Notes under the pieces: model-generated
What the model saw: only the letters and a program-made list of their open reading frames with translations
Databases searched by the model: none
Told to the model about the DNA's origin: nothing
Part shown: positions 23,935-36,892 of the stretch, one piece after another
Layout of the letters: each line of letters begins with the position of its first letter
How positions within the stretch are numbered: position 1 is the stretch's first letter
Made by a program: the position numbers and the translations under genes
Assembly (NCBI GenBank): GCA_022747635.1
Contig: JAKTNV010000014.1
Location: 8,444,610-8,508,609 of the forward strand
Direction of reading: 5' to 3'
DNA length: 64,000 nt
DNA from: Hetaerina americana
Taxonomy: Eukaryota; Arthropoda; Insecta; Odonata; Calopterygidae

Positions 23935-25084
23935 GGGCAATGAAATTACACCCCATAGCAAAGTAAACTACACAGGCCATCAACATTGAAGGAAATAATT
24001 TTAAGAAGGCACTACGAATCAATTCATGGCTAATTCGTTTTTTCAGGGCGTATTTTGGCCAATTGAAAATCAGGCCCTGAAGCAGCACGCCTTTTAAAAG
24101 TATAGTTCTTGAGGTACTATAAGGGTAGGGGGAAGAAATTTGCCATATTAAATGACAGTTCAACAAAACCCAAGTCGGCACTAAAACCGTGGAAGCTCGC
24201 CATCAGAGCTAAGATAGAGGCAGCAATTAGGTTATCTCCCTCATAAAGGAAACTAGAAATATCATTAAATAATGTTGATACTTGAATAACAATATTTCTA
24301 TCTCGATATACAATAGCCATAAAAATAAGTTATGATCTTCGGACAAGATTCTCAAATTATGTCATTTCCTGCAGAATATTACAGCGTAAATGAAAAAGGA
24401 GCGACAAAAAGGGGTTTTTCAAAAACGTTTTTATTTAATCTAAATACAAAAGTATTGATCCACTCTGGAATGAGGCTCAAAACATGCTTCAAGGAAACGG
24501 TATATTTTTTCACTATCGTCGAAAGACTTTAAGCCTTTGCGGAGTGTAAATAAGGATGAGATAGTTTCTCCGGATACCAAAAATACAAACATGACATCAT
24601 GCGTCGATTATCAGCTAGATTTTCTGAAGGCACAGCGTTAATGCGTACTCCCGCAGTCTTCACAGATGTTCTACGATTTCAAAGAGACCATTTCCCCACC
24701 TTTCCGTGCGTATTATGGCTTGCAAACTCGTTGCGCGATCTCAAGTAAAAAGCGAGGAAGAAAAAAAACAAAGTCACGATGTATTTCAATTGGCAATAAA
24801 ACCGATCGACTCCCAACGCGATAGTGAGGGGGAAAAAATCAAACGTTCCCCTCCGCATCGCCGACTAGGAGAGCGGGCAAGCGATAGATGATTTTTTTTT
24901 AAGGGTGGAGGTTGGGACACTGCATAGTGAGTGAATTCACGAAATCCGCTTCACTAAACCTTGAGCAGAGTGGAGCAGATTTCCTCTCAGCGGCCCTACC
25001 GCTTAGGTCCGCCCCCCCCCCCCCACAACCACCCCATCCTTACTCCGAAAACCGAAATCATTCCACTCGAGGCGACTCAAGTCA
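23935..25084. other. Unannotated stretch with C homopolymer
   Basis: Mostly AT-rich, becoming GC-richer after about 24830. It ends in a run of about 13 C residues at 25012-25024. Short open frames (88 codons or fewer) show no recognisable family. Confidence 0.45.
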
Positions 25085-25480
25085 GGGGATAAAATAAAAT
25101 TCCACCTCTACTTCCTCAGTCCTATCTCCTTCTCTCTTCCTCTTTATATAGATCCTTTCCCATCTCTCTCTCCACGGGTCTCTTCCTTTTCTTCGATTCC
25201 TTCTTCCCGATCTGCCCTGCGACCCCTCTCCGCCCCTTGGCTATTCCTCTCGCTATCCTATTCGTTTTCATGTCCCGTCCTCCCGAGGACCCGTTCGTTA
25301 TACGTATATATCGCACTAACTCCTATTCACCCCTTTCTGCTCACTATATCTCCCTCTCTCGCCAGTCCATCTCCTCATCCCTACACCTCCGTACCCTTTA
25401 AAATTCCACCGAAACGGTCGAATACTCTCCTCCCCTCATCTTACTTTCTTCTCGCCCCCTTTTCCCGCTCCACAAATTCA
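25085..25480. repeat. Pyrimidine-rich tract on the plus strand
   Basis: About 400 bases dominated by C and T on the plus strand (CTCCTTCTCTCTTCC, CTCCCCTCATC and similar). It is the mirror in composition of the purine tracts elsewhere in the window. The minus-strand frame at 25122-25316 is an Arg/Lys/Gly low-complexity shadow. Confidence 0.65.
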
Positions 25481-27690
25481 CAAACTTGGAAAAGGAACAC
25501 TCAAAGTGAAGAGGGAGGGACAGCATCACTATTTCCACTTATAGACATTACTTATCTCCACTATTCCAGCTTATAGACATATCTCCCTTCACTCGCACCC
25601 TATTTTTTTACTGTTTCTTGCGGGAAAACGCGGATCGCGATCCAAAGGTGGATTACCCCCCGGGGTAAGAGTGCGACATTCCGACGAAATGGGAGCATGT
25701 GAAGCACATGAGGTGGGAAACTAGGGAGGGAAAATAAAGTTAAGTAAATGCCAGAGGTTACGACGATGAGCTAGAAGGATGGAAAGTGGCAATGAATTCA
25801 AATTTTCTATTCTAATGGCAGAAAATAGCAAACATAAATAAAGTGCATTTGCGCATGCAAAAAGGATATCTGTATTGCATCAAAATACTAGAACACTCCA
25901 GGTCATGAACTAACATTATCTTTCATAAGTTAACAGATTACTCTCATAACAGATCACTCTGGTAAACCTTATGGCTGTACGCGTCACTTCGTGGAAGTTC
26001 AATACATCCATAGCATAGGAAGAAACAGCGTACTCTCTCGCAGAATTTATTCGATTAGCGAACGCGATTGGCTCATGCCTGATAATGCCGCACCATGGTG
26101 GATAGCGTTTTAACAATAAATATTCTCCGGGAAGGGCAAATATTTCTTCAAATGTTACGGGCTCTTCTGTCAGTGCTATACTGAACTAGGTCGAGGAACT
26201 GCGTGGGCTCAATGGGAATAAACCCTTAAATCGAATAAAGGAGGTGATTAATATGATCTCATAAAGATATATGTTAAACTTATTAGACGCTCTTCAAAAC
26301 CTTTTTCCGCCGTGAGATTTCTAAACAACAGGTTTCAACAAAGACTTACAAGCCGGACTCACAGAGTCAATAAAGATGCAAATCATCAGCAACTCGCAAA
26401 GGTAGAAGAAATTCAATAATAATTTACGTAGCAGCCAGAAACGTCTACGGAGATTTAGGAGAAAATCAGATCCGAGGGTATTTAACCGCCCTGGGGTAAA
26501 GGAAAGGCGCAAGGAATAAGAGCGTCGAGGATAAAACATAGTACAATTGCGAAGAAAAACATTAAAAATTATCCAAAAGTTTCAATGAAACTCAATTATT
26601 CATTGAGTTCCATAGAAACGTTGGCATATGCATAAGCAGACACGATAGATTGATGGAATAGCGGAGGGATGATGAAACCGAAAACCAAATGGTATTAATC
26701 GATCAGAGGAGGTTTGAGAATCCTTGGTCTTCCTTAACAAAATGGAAATATTTTAAAATTTATTACTTCCTTTCGCAGAACAGCTTTTGCTAACATTAAG
26801 CAGTTTTAAAATGACCAAAAACAATCTGAACAAAATCAAAAATTAATCATTTACATATGTTTTGAATATGTTTAATACACCACTAAAGAAAGAAATCCAC
26901 CAATAAGTACGGTTAATAGTCATGTTCACATCCTGGTGTAACTAAAAAAACGTTTAATACTTGATATTGAAATAAGTAATTGTATTACTTTCAGATATAT
27001 CTAAGAACGTTGGAGTTTTGATTTAAATCTTTAAGAAACTAGATTGCTTAAAACCTCAAACTTGACAATCCTAGACCCTTGGCTTCTGAGGAACAATGCC
27101 GAAAACTCCAAGCAAAATGTATAAAGAAAGGAAAAGGGAATTGAGGGAGGGAAGTCTTCTTACGACAAAAGAACGAGATGTTAACAGCATTGTAGGTACG
27201 TTGTTGAAACAAGGACGCCTGCATTTCTCAATCTGAGAACCGTTTAAATGTCCCGAGGGCAAGGAAAGTGGAACAAAGAAATCTTATTCTCCACCTTGCT
27301 TCATAAAGCGGACTCAGAAAGGAACGACCATGCAGGAGAATGGTTACGAATATTCATGTTCATGTAAAAGCAAACAAAGTGTCGCGGTGGAAAAGTTGTC
27401 AGTTGATTACAAATCAGTAACTTTTCGCACAGCACAATAAAATTCTTTTGAGCCGATTGAAAAAATAGTGTTTTAATATGTGAACTGGTTTGCGTTTTTC
27501 AATGAAATAGTCCAAAGGTAGCTGAGAAAATTATTCAACCAAGTGCAAACAGAAATCCTTGCGTGTATCTACATTCACGGGTGTAGCAATTAATTTTTTC
27601 CACCGGGGAGATAACAAAGGATGAGAAAGAATCTAAAGGACTGGCTACTACAAATGAAATGGCAATGATAAACCCGCGGCGGCTGTCTCA
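25481..27690. other. AT-rich stretch, nothing recognised
   Basis: AT-rich DNA. At 25535-25585 a word of about 20 bases built around CTTATAGACAT occurs twice, a small local duplication. No open frame of interest and no repeat termini. Confidence 0.45.
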
Positions 27691-27694
27691 GACT

Positions 27695-28225
27695 CTCATT
27701 TCCTCTCTCTCTCTCTCTCTTGAGACAAGTGCCACAGCAAGAAGTGCCCCAATACAGCGGAGAAAGAACACCATTATCCTCCTGACCTTGATGAAACAAA
27801 TTACCCCAAAACAATCTATACCAAAACCAGGCAGTAGGATTAAATTTTTTCGCGAGAGAAAGGGGAAAAAATTGGTGCGGGAAGATTGGAACTAGACTGG
27901 GTGGTGGGAAGGGGCAGCAAATGGGAGAGAAGGGGAAAAATAAGGTAAGACGACGTCGAGGGGCGGAGAAGGAACGAGGGAAACGAGATGAAACCGGCCG
28001 GTTTACTCAACTCTTACCCAACACACTTCTTCCCACCCCTTTCCCTCAGAGTCCTCCAAGACCCCCATTCACCCGCCGGGCCTCCATTATTCCCTTCAAC
28101 CCCACCTTTCCCGCCATCATCAAGACCCGCCCCTCGCTCTTCGAGAGGAAAAAATAAAACCATTCCACGCTCTTCCCCTCCCCCCCCCCAACCAAACCCT
28201 ACTGCTTCCAAAGTCCGCTCCGTAA
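27695..28225. repeat. Purine-to-pyrimidine switch region with central palindrome
   Basis: A (CT)n microsatellite lies at about 27702-27720. From 27850 to 27990 the plus strand is G/A-rich, and from 28005 to 28220 it is C/T-rich. The switch falls on a perfect 14-bp palindrome, AAACCGGCCGGTTT, at 27991-28004. Open frames on both strands are Pro/Ser or Gly/Glu low-complexity and are not called. Confidence 0.6.
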
Positions 28226-29580
28226 ACCGATCGAAATGTTCTCCTCAAAGTGTCTGACCGTTTCACTTTTGACTGCCCTTCCCCTCGCAGACAGGGATAG
28301 GCGAGTAAGGGAAAAACTTATTGGAGGAGAAAGAACGAGAGGGGGCTTCGATGGCCCGAGGAGCGATAGCCTTAAGCCCTCCTCAACGACGCCGGTCCAT
28401 CGGCATTTTTTTCTCTAACTTTCCGCCGCGGCCACCAATACTCCTGCTCTGCTATTTTTTCCTTGCTTCCTTTCCGTACGTTATTCGCATACGCCAGCCT
28501 TGGGATATGCAGCGTTTGGGTGAATGACAGCAAGAAAATGGAAATGACATTGATAGAGGGGGGTAGAGATGGTGTGGATGGACGGGGAAAGTTCCGTCTT
28601 GCAAGGTTATGACTGTGTCTTCGGGAACCTCTATCGACTTAGTGCTTGCAACAAAAAGAGGTATAAAAAATGGTCCAAATCCCTCCCACTTGCGACTTTT
28701 TTTATTCTGCCGGTTCCAAAATGGAAAGGGCTCTAAAATGAGAGAGTGACAAGGAACTCAGGACGATTGGGAAGAAGTAATGGCGCCAAAGTGTTGCCGT
28801 TATTCGTAGCAATCGTAAAGCCCAAAACTGGATCGAAATTATCTCTTAAGTAACATTAACCGGCAACCTTAACGAGATACTCCATCCCTTGTAGTATTCC
28901 ACATGTTCCAGCTCCTATACATGAAATTTTATGGGTTTACGGAAGATTTTATCCGATTACATAGCCCTCCCCTTCTTTTAGAGTTGCGAAATGTTTTATG
29001 CATTCGTTCACGTAAATGCATGAATTCACAATGCGATGATCTAAAACCCATAGACTGATCTAATCTAAAAGTCTAAGGTTATCTCTGGTCAAAGGGGGCG
29101 TCCTAAAGGCGACTCATTCGATGCAAAGGCGGCATCTAAAGGTAAACAAATATTTTCAAGCCGTTTTATAGAAACAAGCTTCTCTCTTTTCTCGACAACA
29201 GACGACGCGTAAAATGAAATCTCCTTTGTAGGCGTATTTCTTTAGTCGAATAACGAAACGATAGATGGATGCTGACACATGCATAACATTGAGCGGTATT
29301 AGCATCCCAATGACCAGTTAAAACACTCATGTGTTATATCAACATTCGTAACTAATGACTAGAACTTAATTTACTGCGAAGGTAAATCATCAACTGCCAC
29401 TTCAAAGTCACAATGCAATTAGGCGCATCAAACTCAAAAGCTCAACTTTTCTGCGATAATTACTGGTGATATCAATTGGAAAGGTATGATTATCGTATTT
29501 GGGTTCGAATACGTCAAGTTCTCTCACTGAATAATTATTCCCCGGATAGACACATAAACGTCAATTTTTCTATTCCGGAA
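28226..29580. other. Unannotated stretch, GC-richer at its start
   Basis: The first 300 bases keep a moderate CpG content; after about 28700 the sequence becomes AT-rich. No recognisable coding exon, repeat boundary or RNA gene. Confidence 0.4.
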
Positions 29581-29614
29581 ATACCGGGTGATGGCACACT
29601 TGGGAGGCTCTTTG

Positions 29615-29710
29615 TTGGTCACGCCTAAGTCAGGGTTTTGCCCGAGGTAGGCGTTAATTTCATAGATTTATATGACGGCCACTAGCACCGTATGGCGTGC
29701 TAGCAAGACT
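29615..29710. other. Two adjacent strong stem-loops, function unknown
   Basis: Stem-loop 1: ACGCCTA at 29621-29627 pairs perfectly with TAGGCGT at 29648-29654, and an inner GGG/CCC (29633-29635 with 29641-29643) closes a TTTTG loop. Stem-loop 2: CTAGCAC at 29682-29688 pairs with GTGCTAG at 29697-29703 over an 8-base loop. The surrounding 29590-29920 is GC-richer than its neighbours. It does not match U1, U2, U4, U5, U6, 5S or tRNA sequence as I know them. A decayed SINE or a structured RNA are both possible. Confidence 0.4.
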
Positions 29711-32700
29711 AAGAGGGAAGAGTATCGCATAATCGTCACCACTCTCTGCGACCCCCGCCGTCTAATGTATGGAGCACGCTAAGGGTTCCTAAATAAGTAA
29801 TAATGCGGGACTGGAGCCAAGAATGCTCTCTCTCAAACAGCTCTTAGAGTTTGCCAGACACTGACCCTTTCGGTGGAGAGTTCGAAGTCACGCTGCCCAC
29901 TTGGGTATTTGGGTCGGTTAATTTTAGTACGGCATTTTAGTACCCTTAGTGCCGGTCTCTCACATACATATATCCATCCGCTCGATATGAGGGGCAAAGT
30001 GAAGTTAAGAGAGTGGGGAGAGAAATACCACCCAAAATATTCAATTCTACCTGCTGATAGATGCAGTTATTGAAATATTACTGCTTTGCATAAATGAAAA
30101 TTGAGAAATCATGTAACCATTCGATTGACTATTACCAGTGTATCTCAATTAATTCAAACCGATTGAGACTGACTATCTTCGGTAATAAATTAGACTACAG
30201 TTTATCCCGACGGAGCCCTTGAGGGTGCAATACGGTGAATGATATTTTGACATCGTACGATAATCACGCAACTCAGGCTTAAAATATTTCAGCCATCATG
30301 GAAAAGAATGGATTGTACAAATAATGACGAAGTACAATTTTCCGTAACAGCAAAAATTTTCATATCTACACTTAATTCTGTTCAAAACTGATTCAAGCAA
30401 TTCATCACTATTGTTAGAAGATAACTATTAAAAAAGTACAAACGTGAAGTATGATATGTCACATGAATAGTATTCAAAACCCTATTGGAATTCTGAAGCA
30501 CTGCTTCACAATATGGGCATATTTTTCCTCGCCCTCTCTTCTTCTTCAACGTTTCATTAATTCCTTACTGCGATTCAGAGCACGAAGTCTTTATAAACTT
30601 TTACCCAGTAATCTTCCTTCCATCTCAGTTCTTATTACCCTAATTAATGCTGGTATTATTTACACCTCATCTAATCTCTCTCCTTCGAATTTCTCACAAC
30701 AACACACCCTATTTCCCGACTACATCTGAGTTTATTCATTGATCTACCGCCATATCATGACAATTTTTCCAACAATATCCACAAGCACATGCAAACCTTC
30801 AATCTACGCTCATATTTTTTCCCCAGACACCATACTGCAAAATCACCTGATGGGCCCCATATACAATATTCGAGAATTGTCTTAATCGTTAAAATATTCT
30901 TTCACTCACTTTATTTTTTGACCTTTTAACATTTTGCGTCGCCTTCATATTCCACAGAGAATTTCATTGATTTCTTTTTCAGGTAATTTATTTTTAACTC
31001 AGAACTACCAAAATTGTCCGGCAATCGATCAACAATGACTGAACTTCCTTGATAAATTACCATGCATCTAGCCTTAACTTTATCCGTAAATTTAACTACA
31101 TTTATACGATAAGATATTACCATGATTTCATTCCTATACCTAACCCTTTTTCCGCTTTCCTCAACATTTTCTTGGATTGTAAACTACATAAAACACCTGA
31201 GATAGTAGAAAACTTTTTCAGCCCACAGTCTTCGAGGGCATAAAAACTAGACGCTTATCCGTCTACCCCATTCAGGATTCGGCGAATTTTCGAAAGTCTC
31301 AGGTTCACATCTATCGTATATTTATCGCAGGGTCATTTGTCACAGTTGCGTATGGTTCTTGGCAAACAACAATTCAATCCTACGTGAATGGCTTGTGGTT
31401 TACGCTGTTTTTACTCTAGGCTAAATCACCTCTTTAGCCTTTCCGTAACAAATGACTTGTAAATAATTATTACCACGTTTTAAGCGCAACGATAAATTAT
31501 TTATACTTTATATGGAAGGGCAGACATTTCTACGTGTGAATATTACATTTGTCGAAAGTATTGTTTTAAATAATATGTATACATTTACTGCTTCTTTAAT
31601 TTAATATTTATACCTCCCCACTAATTCAACGATTTTTTTTAAATCTTGTGACAAGACGGATATAGCTTTTCCAATGCAAACGTTCTCCGCCTTTAAATAT
31701 TTAAGCCTCGCCAACGGCCCCTAATTCCATATGGCTAAGTATTCTTTCTCCATCACAAATGCCCTTCTTTCGCCAATGAATAACGAAAGTATATGATGAT
31801 TTTTTTAATCGGTTTTCCTGCATTTTATAGTTAAAACCTTCTATCTTAGCATTGTTGAAACTAAAGATCAATACTTCGTGGATGGGTGACGGCACAAAAT
31901 CTATCGATTAAAATTTGGCATGACTAATGCTCTCTCACAAGTTTTCCAGATTTGAATAACGGTGTTAATTTTATTAAGGTTATTTTTTGCTAATCCATAA
32001 AGGCTAGGCAAATTACCTCAAAAAAGAAAAATTCTTCATAAAAGTCAATGCTCATTTCTTAATTTAGAGTTTGTAATATTCAGGTCTTATTAATAGCCCC
32101 CCGAAGTATCCCCTTTGAGGTTACCCATACATTAACACCCGCAAGGGAAGAAATGATCGCCAGAGTGTGAAAACTGGAGAGTAAGAGTTGAAAGGAAACT
32201 TGACGCCACAAGGAAAGCACCTCCATTTGACATGCTAGAAGGCAATAAAGAGCGTGATATTACACAGCAAGACATTAAAGGCCCGATAGCTAGTTGGATA
32301 TTTGATAAAGTTCATAATTTTATATCGTAAGTGAAAACTTATCTGAGTATAAAAGGATAGGCGTGACGATTTTTTTGTGATTTTCAATGCAAATAATGTG
32401 GAAGAGAAGAATGTCGAAGAATTTACGAAAGAAATAGTGAAAATTTTGATAAATTTAAAATTTCATTCAACTAATCTAGCAAAAAATTACAATTTCATGC
32501 TACAACAATCGCCAGCTGCATAACTCTTTGGGTCATAACCATAGAAACTTACCTAAACTATTGCTTTGTCATTAAGAAGTGAATTAACTGCATATATCTC
32601 ACTCATAAAATGAGCCACTGTTTTCACATTCTTCCATATAGCATAAATCTAAATTATATATTCGCCTTAATTGTCTGTAAACCTCACTCTTCAAAAATAA

Positions 32701-35179
32701 TTTTTATATCGAAAGGTGTAATTGCTTAATCGAAATATCTGTATTGGATATAGTTCCTTGAGGAACGATGCCACTTCTCTTTTGGGTATACTTACCTGTA
32801 AGGATTCCAAATTTTAGTTCATATCATGAACTCTAGTAACCCTTGGACACAGGCTGAGTTTCTCTAAACTAGGGGGCCAAAAGCAGCAACTTCTCAATTG
32901 CTACTATCACAAGACTGTTATTAGCACTAAATTCTCAATTTTTTTAAATCAAACAAATAAATAAATAAAACTAAAAATCACAATTATACGAAATGCAGCT
33001 CCTTATAAACTATTCGAGCACAGAAAGACACAGGATCATTAACAACAGTAAATGAAATCAAATACCAAATAGTATTAATAACTAGTATAAATAAAACCCA
33101 CTTAGAAGATATAAAATATGCCTAGCATCAACGAAATTAATTTCAAAGGGCATTTTACTTAATCGGATTCCTTTCTGCCCAGAGAAAATTGAGCCATCGA
33201 TAATCGAGAGACAGTTTTAAGGGTGCCAATTTTCCGATTTATAATTAAATGTCGACACTTGAACCCGGGTGTGATTTTGTGATATGTTAATTGCCTTACA
33301 TACGTTTGTTCAGACAAAGATAGGTGTGGTTGAATTAAACCTTTAGGAAATTAAAATTCATGTCACACCGTAATTTTGAATGAATTCCGATCCTGAATCG
33401 TAAATCTTTTCTGCCGAGCACATATAAAAGCTGTTGTAATTACACGTAGTTAAGGATCAGGATATTGAATTCATGTCAATATAGGATGCACTAAAAGGAA
33501 CCTCAAAAGGTCATGAAAATTGAGATAGAATGATCAAATAATGCACAACCTCAAGAAATCAATAATTTATCAACACTAACGGTCACCAAACTAGAAAAAT
33601 ATATTTACTGATTTAAACCTTTAATTTGTTTACCACCTCTTCATCTCCCTAAAATATGCTTAATGATAGATGCCCTACCAGGTTTAAATTTTTAGAATTA
33701 TTAGTTGGAGTAAAAAAATACCTCTTCCATAAAAATTATGAATCCGTGACAAATACTCGATTTTTTATGGGAATATCTCAATTCAATTTGATTTAAAGAG
33801 GTTCACATGGTTGTTCTTCAGCATTTGATTATTAGGAGGGCAAAAATGTTTTCTTATATTTTTATTTTTGCTGTGGCTTTCAGACGGCAGGGACATCATA
33901 AAAGAGCCTCGCAAAACTTTTCTGTGCATTTTCTCTCTTTCTTCAATGATTTTCTACAGAGCAGCAAACACACAGGAAGCAAAATGTTCTTGAAATTAAT
34001 CGCGCAACTAAAATTCTAAATTGATTTTCAAATTAAATGTTGGGTGAGAGGGAAAAGGAAAGAATAATTTGGCTAGGACGCCATCTTAATAAAGTAGGTA
34101 CTTCGCATTCCACATCGAAGAGATTCCCAACTGCCTTTCTTCCGTCTCATTCGCTCCCTCCGATGCCTCGGCAGCGCAATCAGGGACGCCTCGTTTTGCC
34201 ATCTACGATCTTCCATTGGAAGAGGAGAAAAAATCGTCTCATTAACTGTCCCGGTCGCCCTCTCACACGTTCCGTTCAGATCTCCTTCCGCACTTCTCTT
34301 CGCCGAATCCTCTTTCGCCTCCTACCCTCTTAAACTACTCTCGTCCTATTCCACCCTCTACGTTTTCCTCTCTCAGGAGAACGAGATGTGTACTCAGACC
34401 AATTGATTCGGATTGTGGGCACGGTAACCACACCCGAAAACACTTCGAGTGTTTGGAATATGCGCTGTTCGGAGCACTTTTGTACCTTAGGGCAACACTT
34501 CCTTTGCGGGCATCACTCCATAACAATTTAAATATGAAATGCCACACTATCTACAAAATATATGAAGTTTTTTGGCAGTAAGTTACACATTGAAAATTAA
34601 GCTGCAATGATTTCCGCATTCGCAATCGATGAATCAGCGCTCCGAGAATTCCCTCCATATGCGCTCCATATTTCATATCGTACAATTACCTATCTCCTTC
34701 AAACTAAAACTGTCCAATAGAACTCCAGCTACGATTACATGCACATGCAAAATGTACATTTTTCCAAACTTTACAAGCAGCGATACGTCATTGCTCATAA
34801 AACCGAGGGAAAGCAGTGGTGCAATATAAAAGATACGAAAACGAAACTGAAGGATACAAGTGCCTGCGAAGAATTCAAAGTGGTAACATGGTAGTAATTA
34901 GTATATCAATGACAGTACTAATGATAGAAGGCTACGGTAAGTCTTGGATGGATGAACATTACACGTTATATCTCCAAGTGCTAAATAGTACGTCACAAAC
35001 TCACACCCCACACTACAATAAACCCTTCTTAAACTCCATATACCTTCTGTCTCTTTTTGTTCCATTTAACATGCCTATTCTTTTACTTACTCCCCCGCCA
35101 TACATCCTACATTACAGTCTAAAAAATGCGCCACCAATGAACTATCCTGTTTTAATTTTACTGACTCATTTTAATTTAC
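29711..35179. other. Long AT-rich stretch, no supported gene
   Basis: AT-rich DNA with short frames only. The stretch 30450-31240 is C/T-leaning on the plus strand and resembles in texture the minus-strand LINE fossils nearby, but I could not align any reverse-transcriptase motif to it. At 34441-34457 a small hairpin is formed by AAACACT and AGTGTTT. The 34.03-34.55 kb patch is slightly GC-richer. Confidence 0.4.
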
Positions 35180-35640
35180 ACAAACCCTATCTCTACACTC
35201 CAGCAGCGCTGAGTACCCAAGTATTTCTTCAATTGCTTTCCTCTACCTCCTCTTTACGAATATTTTCCATCCATCTCAAAAACAACATTTTGCAAAAGTT
35301 TTATATCTATGCCTATCATCTTTCTTCGATAATCAAGTTTCCCTATCTTTCAAAGCTGCGCTCTATATAAACGTTTTCATTAATCTTTTGATAATACCCT
35401 TACTCTACGTCCCTGTTATCAATTCCCTATTTATAAAGGTTTATTTGCCTAACACAACACATTCCTCTATAACAATTCCATGGTATACGAACTGATCCAC
35501 CTGCTACAGTTTACGCTATCTAATTAAAATATTTAATCAAACCTCCCTATTCCTGGAAAGCTTCATTACTTCCGTTTTCCCCATTTTCATTTTCATCCCA
35601 TATCAATCACATTGTTTTTCTAAAGCGCTCAGATTTGATT
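35180..35640 (-). pseudogene. Fossil fragment of a LINE reverse transcriptase
   Basis: The plus strand between about 35370 and 35460 is clearly related to the antisense of the LINE at 37.38-37.48 kb. Shared words include ACGTCCCTGTTATCAA versus ACGTCCCTGTCATCAA, in the same order and spacing, with the pieces around them also alignable. Further words towards 35600 correspond to the region just upstream in LINE sense. No open frame of the reverse transcriptase survives on the minus strand. The plus-strand frame at 34816-35370 (184 codons), the longest in the window, overlaps this fossil in antisense for its last part, so I do not treat it as a gene. Confidence 0.6.
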
Positions 35641-36447
35641 GCAAACGTTTGTTTGACTGGCTCAGCAAGGTTTAATTCGGAAATATAATATCATGAATTA
35701 TTCACCTACTTTTATGCATAAGAAAGCGGTTACTCCAGGCTTCAATTGTAAACATTGAGTAAAAAAATCAGTGTATATGTTTACCATTTCAACATTAAAT
35801 TTAGCGCACAGTTCTTACTCCATTTTAGGCTTTAAGATGGGTTTTCTAATAAACTTTAGCACACGGTATTATTAGGGGTAATAATGGTCCAATTTATGCC
35901 CGTCTTCCTCCCACGACCATCTTAATTTATTTTGCTTTGTTTTTTACTTTGCAAACATTTTTTTCGTTCGCCTTTGTACGTCCCGAAACCGTTCCAGTGA
36001 TATCGGTACGCCCCGAGTATTAATCCAGAATAACTAATCACGGATATAAGGTTTCCTGTATCAGAGTTGCCAATTCATATTATGCAAAATCATCGGCTAT
36101 TCAATTGCCCACTCACTGCTTTCTACAACCTAACATGAAGGAAAACAAAGTATTATGAATGCACTGTAGAATATTCGCACTGCCAATTTTCCAGCAGGAA
36201 CGCCACGTGTGTTAGTTCAAGTAGTTTTTCAACTGGAAGGCAATAGAATGAAAATATTTATGCAATCATAGCCTTCAAATTCTCCCATGAGATACCATTG
36301 TTACAGCCACCAATGTCGAATGCTTAAATTACATCAACAAAGATTTAAGGAGATGAATCTATTTATTTTTTTTAAATAGTGTGTCAAATCTGAGTACATC
36401 TTGTTACTATTTAACGTGTCAATATATTCCTTCCGTTTATTCTACGA

Positions 36448-36450
<3 letters not shown>
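35641..36450. other. AT-rich stretch, nothing recognised
   Basis: AT-rich DNA with no open frame, tandem repeat or element boundary that I can support. Confidence 0.5.

Positions 36451-36451
<1 letters not shown>

Positions 36452-36514
<63 letters not shown>
36452..36514. repeat. (TA)n microsatellite
   Basis: About 31 uninterrupted TA units. The Ile/Tyr repeat in the overlapping minus-strand frame at 36411-36668 is simply this microsatellite translated. Confidence 0.95.
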
Positions 36515-36518
<4 letters not shown>

Positions 36519-36654
36519 CAAATGGACATAGACAAAAGGAAAAAGGATAGGAACACGCGAAAAAGACAAACAGCTACCTAACGTCATCTCCAGGCCACGA
36601 AACAGGCCACTTGGTTGCATAAATCCCCCATATATTTCAATGTAATTTTTGTTC

Positions 36655-36890
36655 CCTCCATACCTCAAGTGATTAGAGCATCTAAATGGGAAGTCGAAAT
36701 ATCCGTGATCCCAGTCCGGTAGAGGAAATCTTTTTGCATTTGTGATCTGCTCAATTCCCCTTTCCCCACCTCTCCTTTTTTATCTTCAATGTTTTTTCCC
36801 ATCCCTTTTCCTTATATCTATATCCATGTGGTTTATAAATATTTGTTAGCCATTTGTCGGGTTTTATTGTTTGTACACACACATATATAT
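36655..36890 (+). mobile_element. Degenerate tRNA-derived SINE
   Basis: The segment 36664-36735 reads like a worn tRNA: CTCAAGTGATTAGAGC for the D arm, then GGGAAGTCG for the anticodon-arm side, then GATCCCAGTCCGG where a B box would be. The A and B boxes each carry several mismatches. The AT-rich remainder, up to the ATT-type repeat at about 36893, would be body and tail. Boundaries are uncertain and no target-site duplication was found. Confidence 0.42.
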
Positions 36891-36892
36891 GT

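Noticed and set aside
30450..31240. Minus-strand LINE fossil
   Set aside because: The C/T-leaning texture resembles the LINE antisense at 35 and 37 kb, but I could not align any specific block.
34816..35370. Plus-strand frame of 184 codons, the longest in the window
   Set aside because: Its last part is antisense to a LINE fossil, and the translation has no domain. The start region is ordinary AT-rich DNA.
36411..36668. Minus-strand frame with an Ile/Tyr repeat
   Set aside because: It is the (TA)n microsatellite read as protein.
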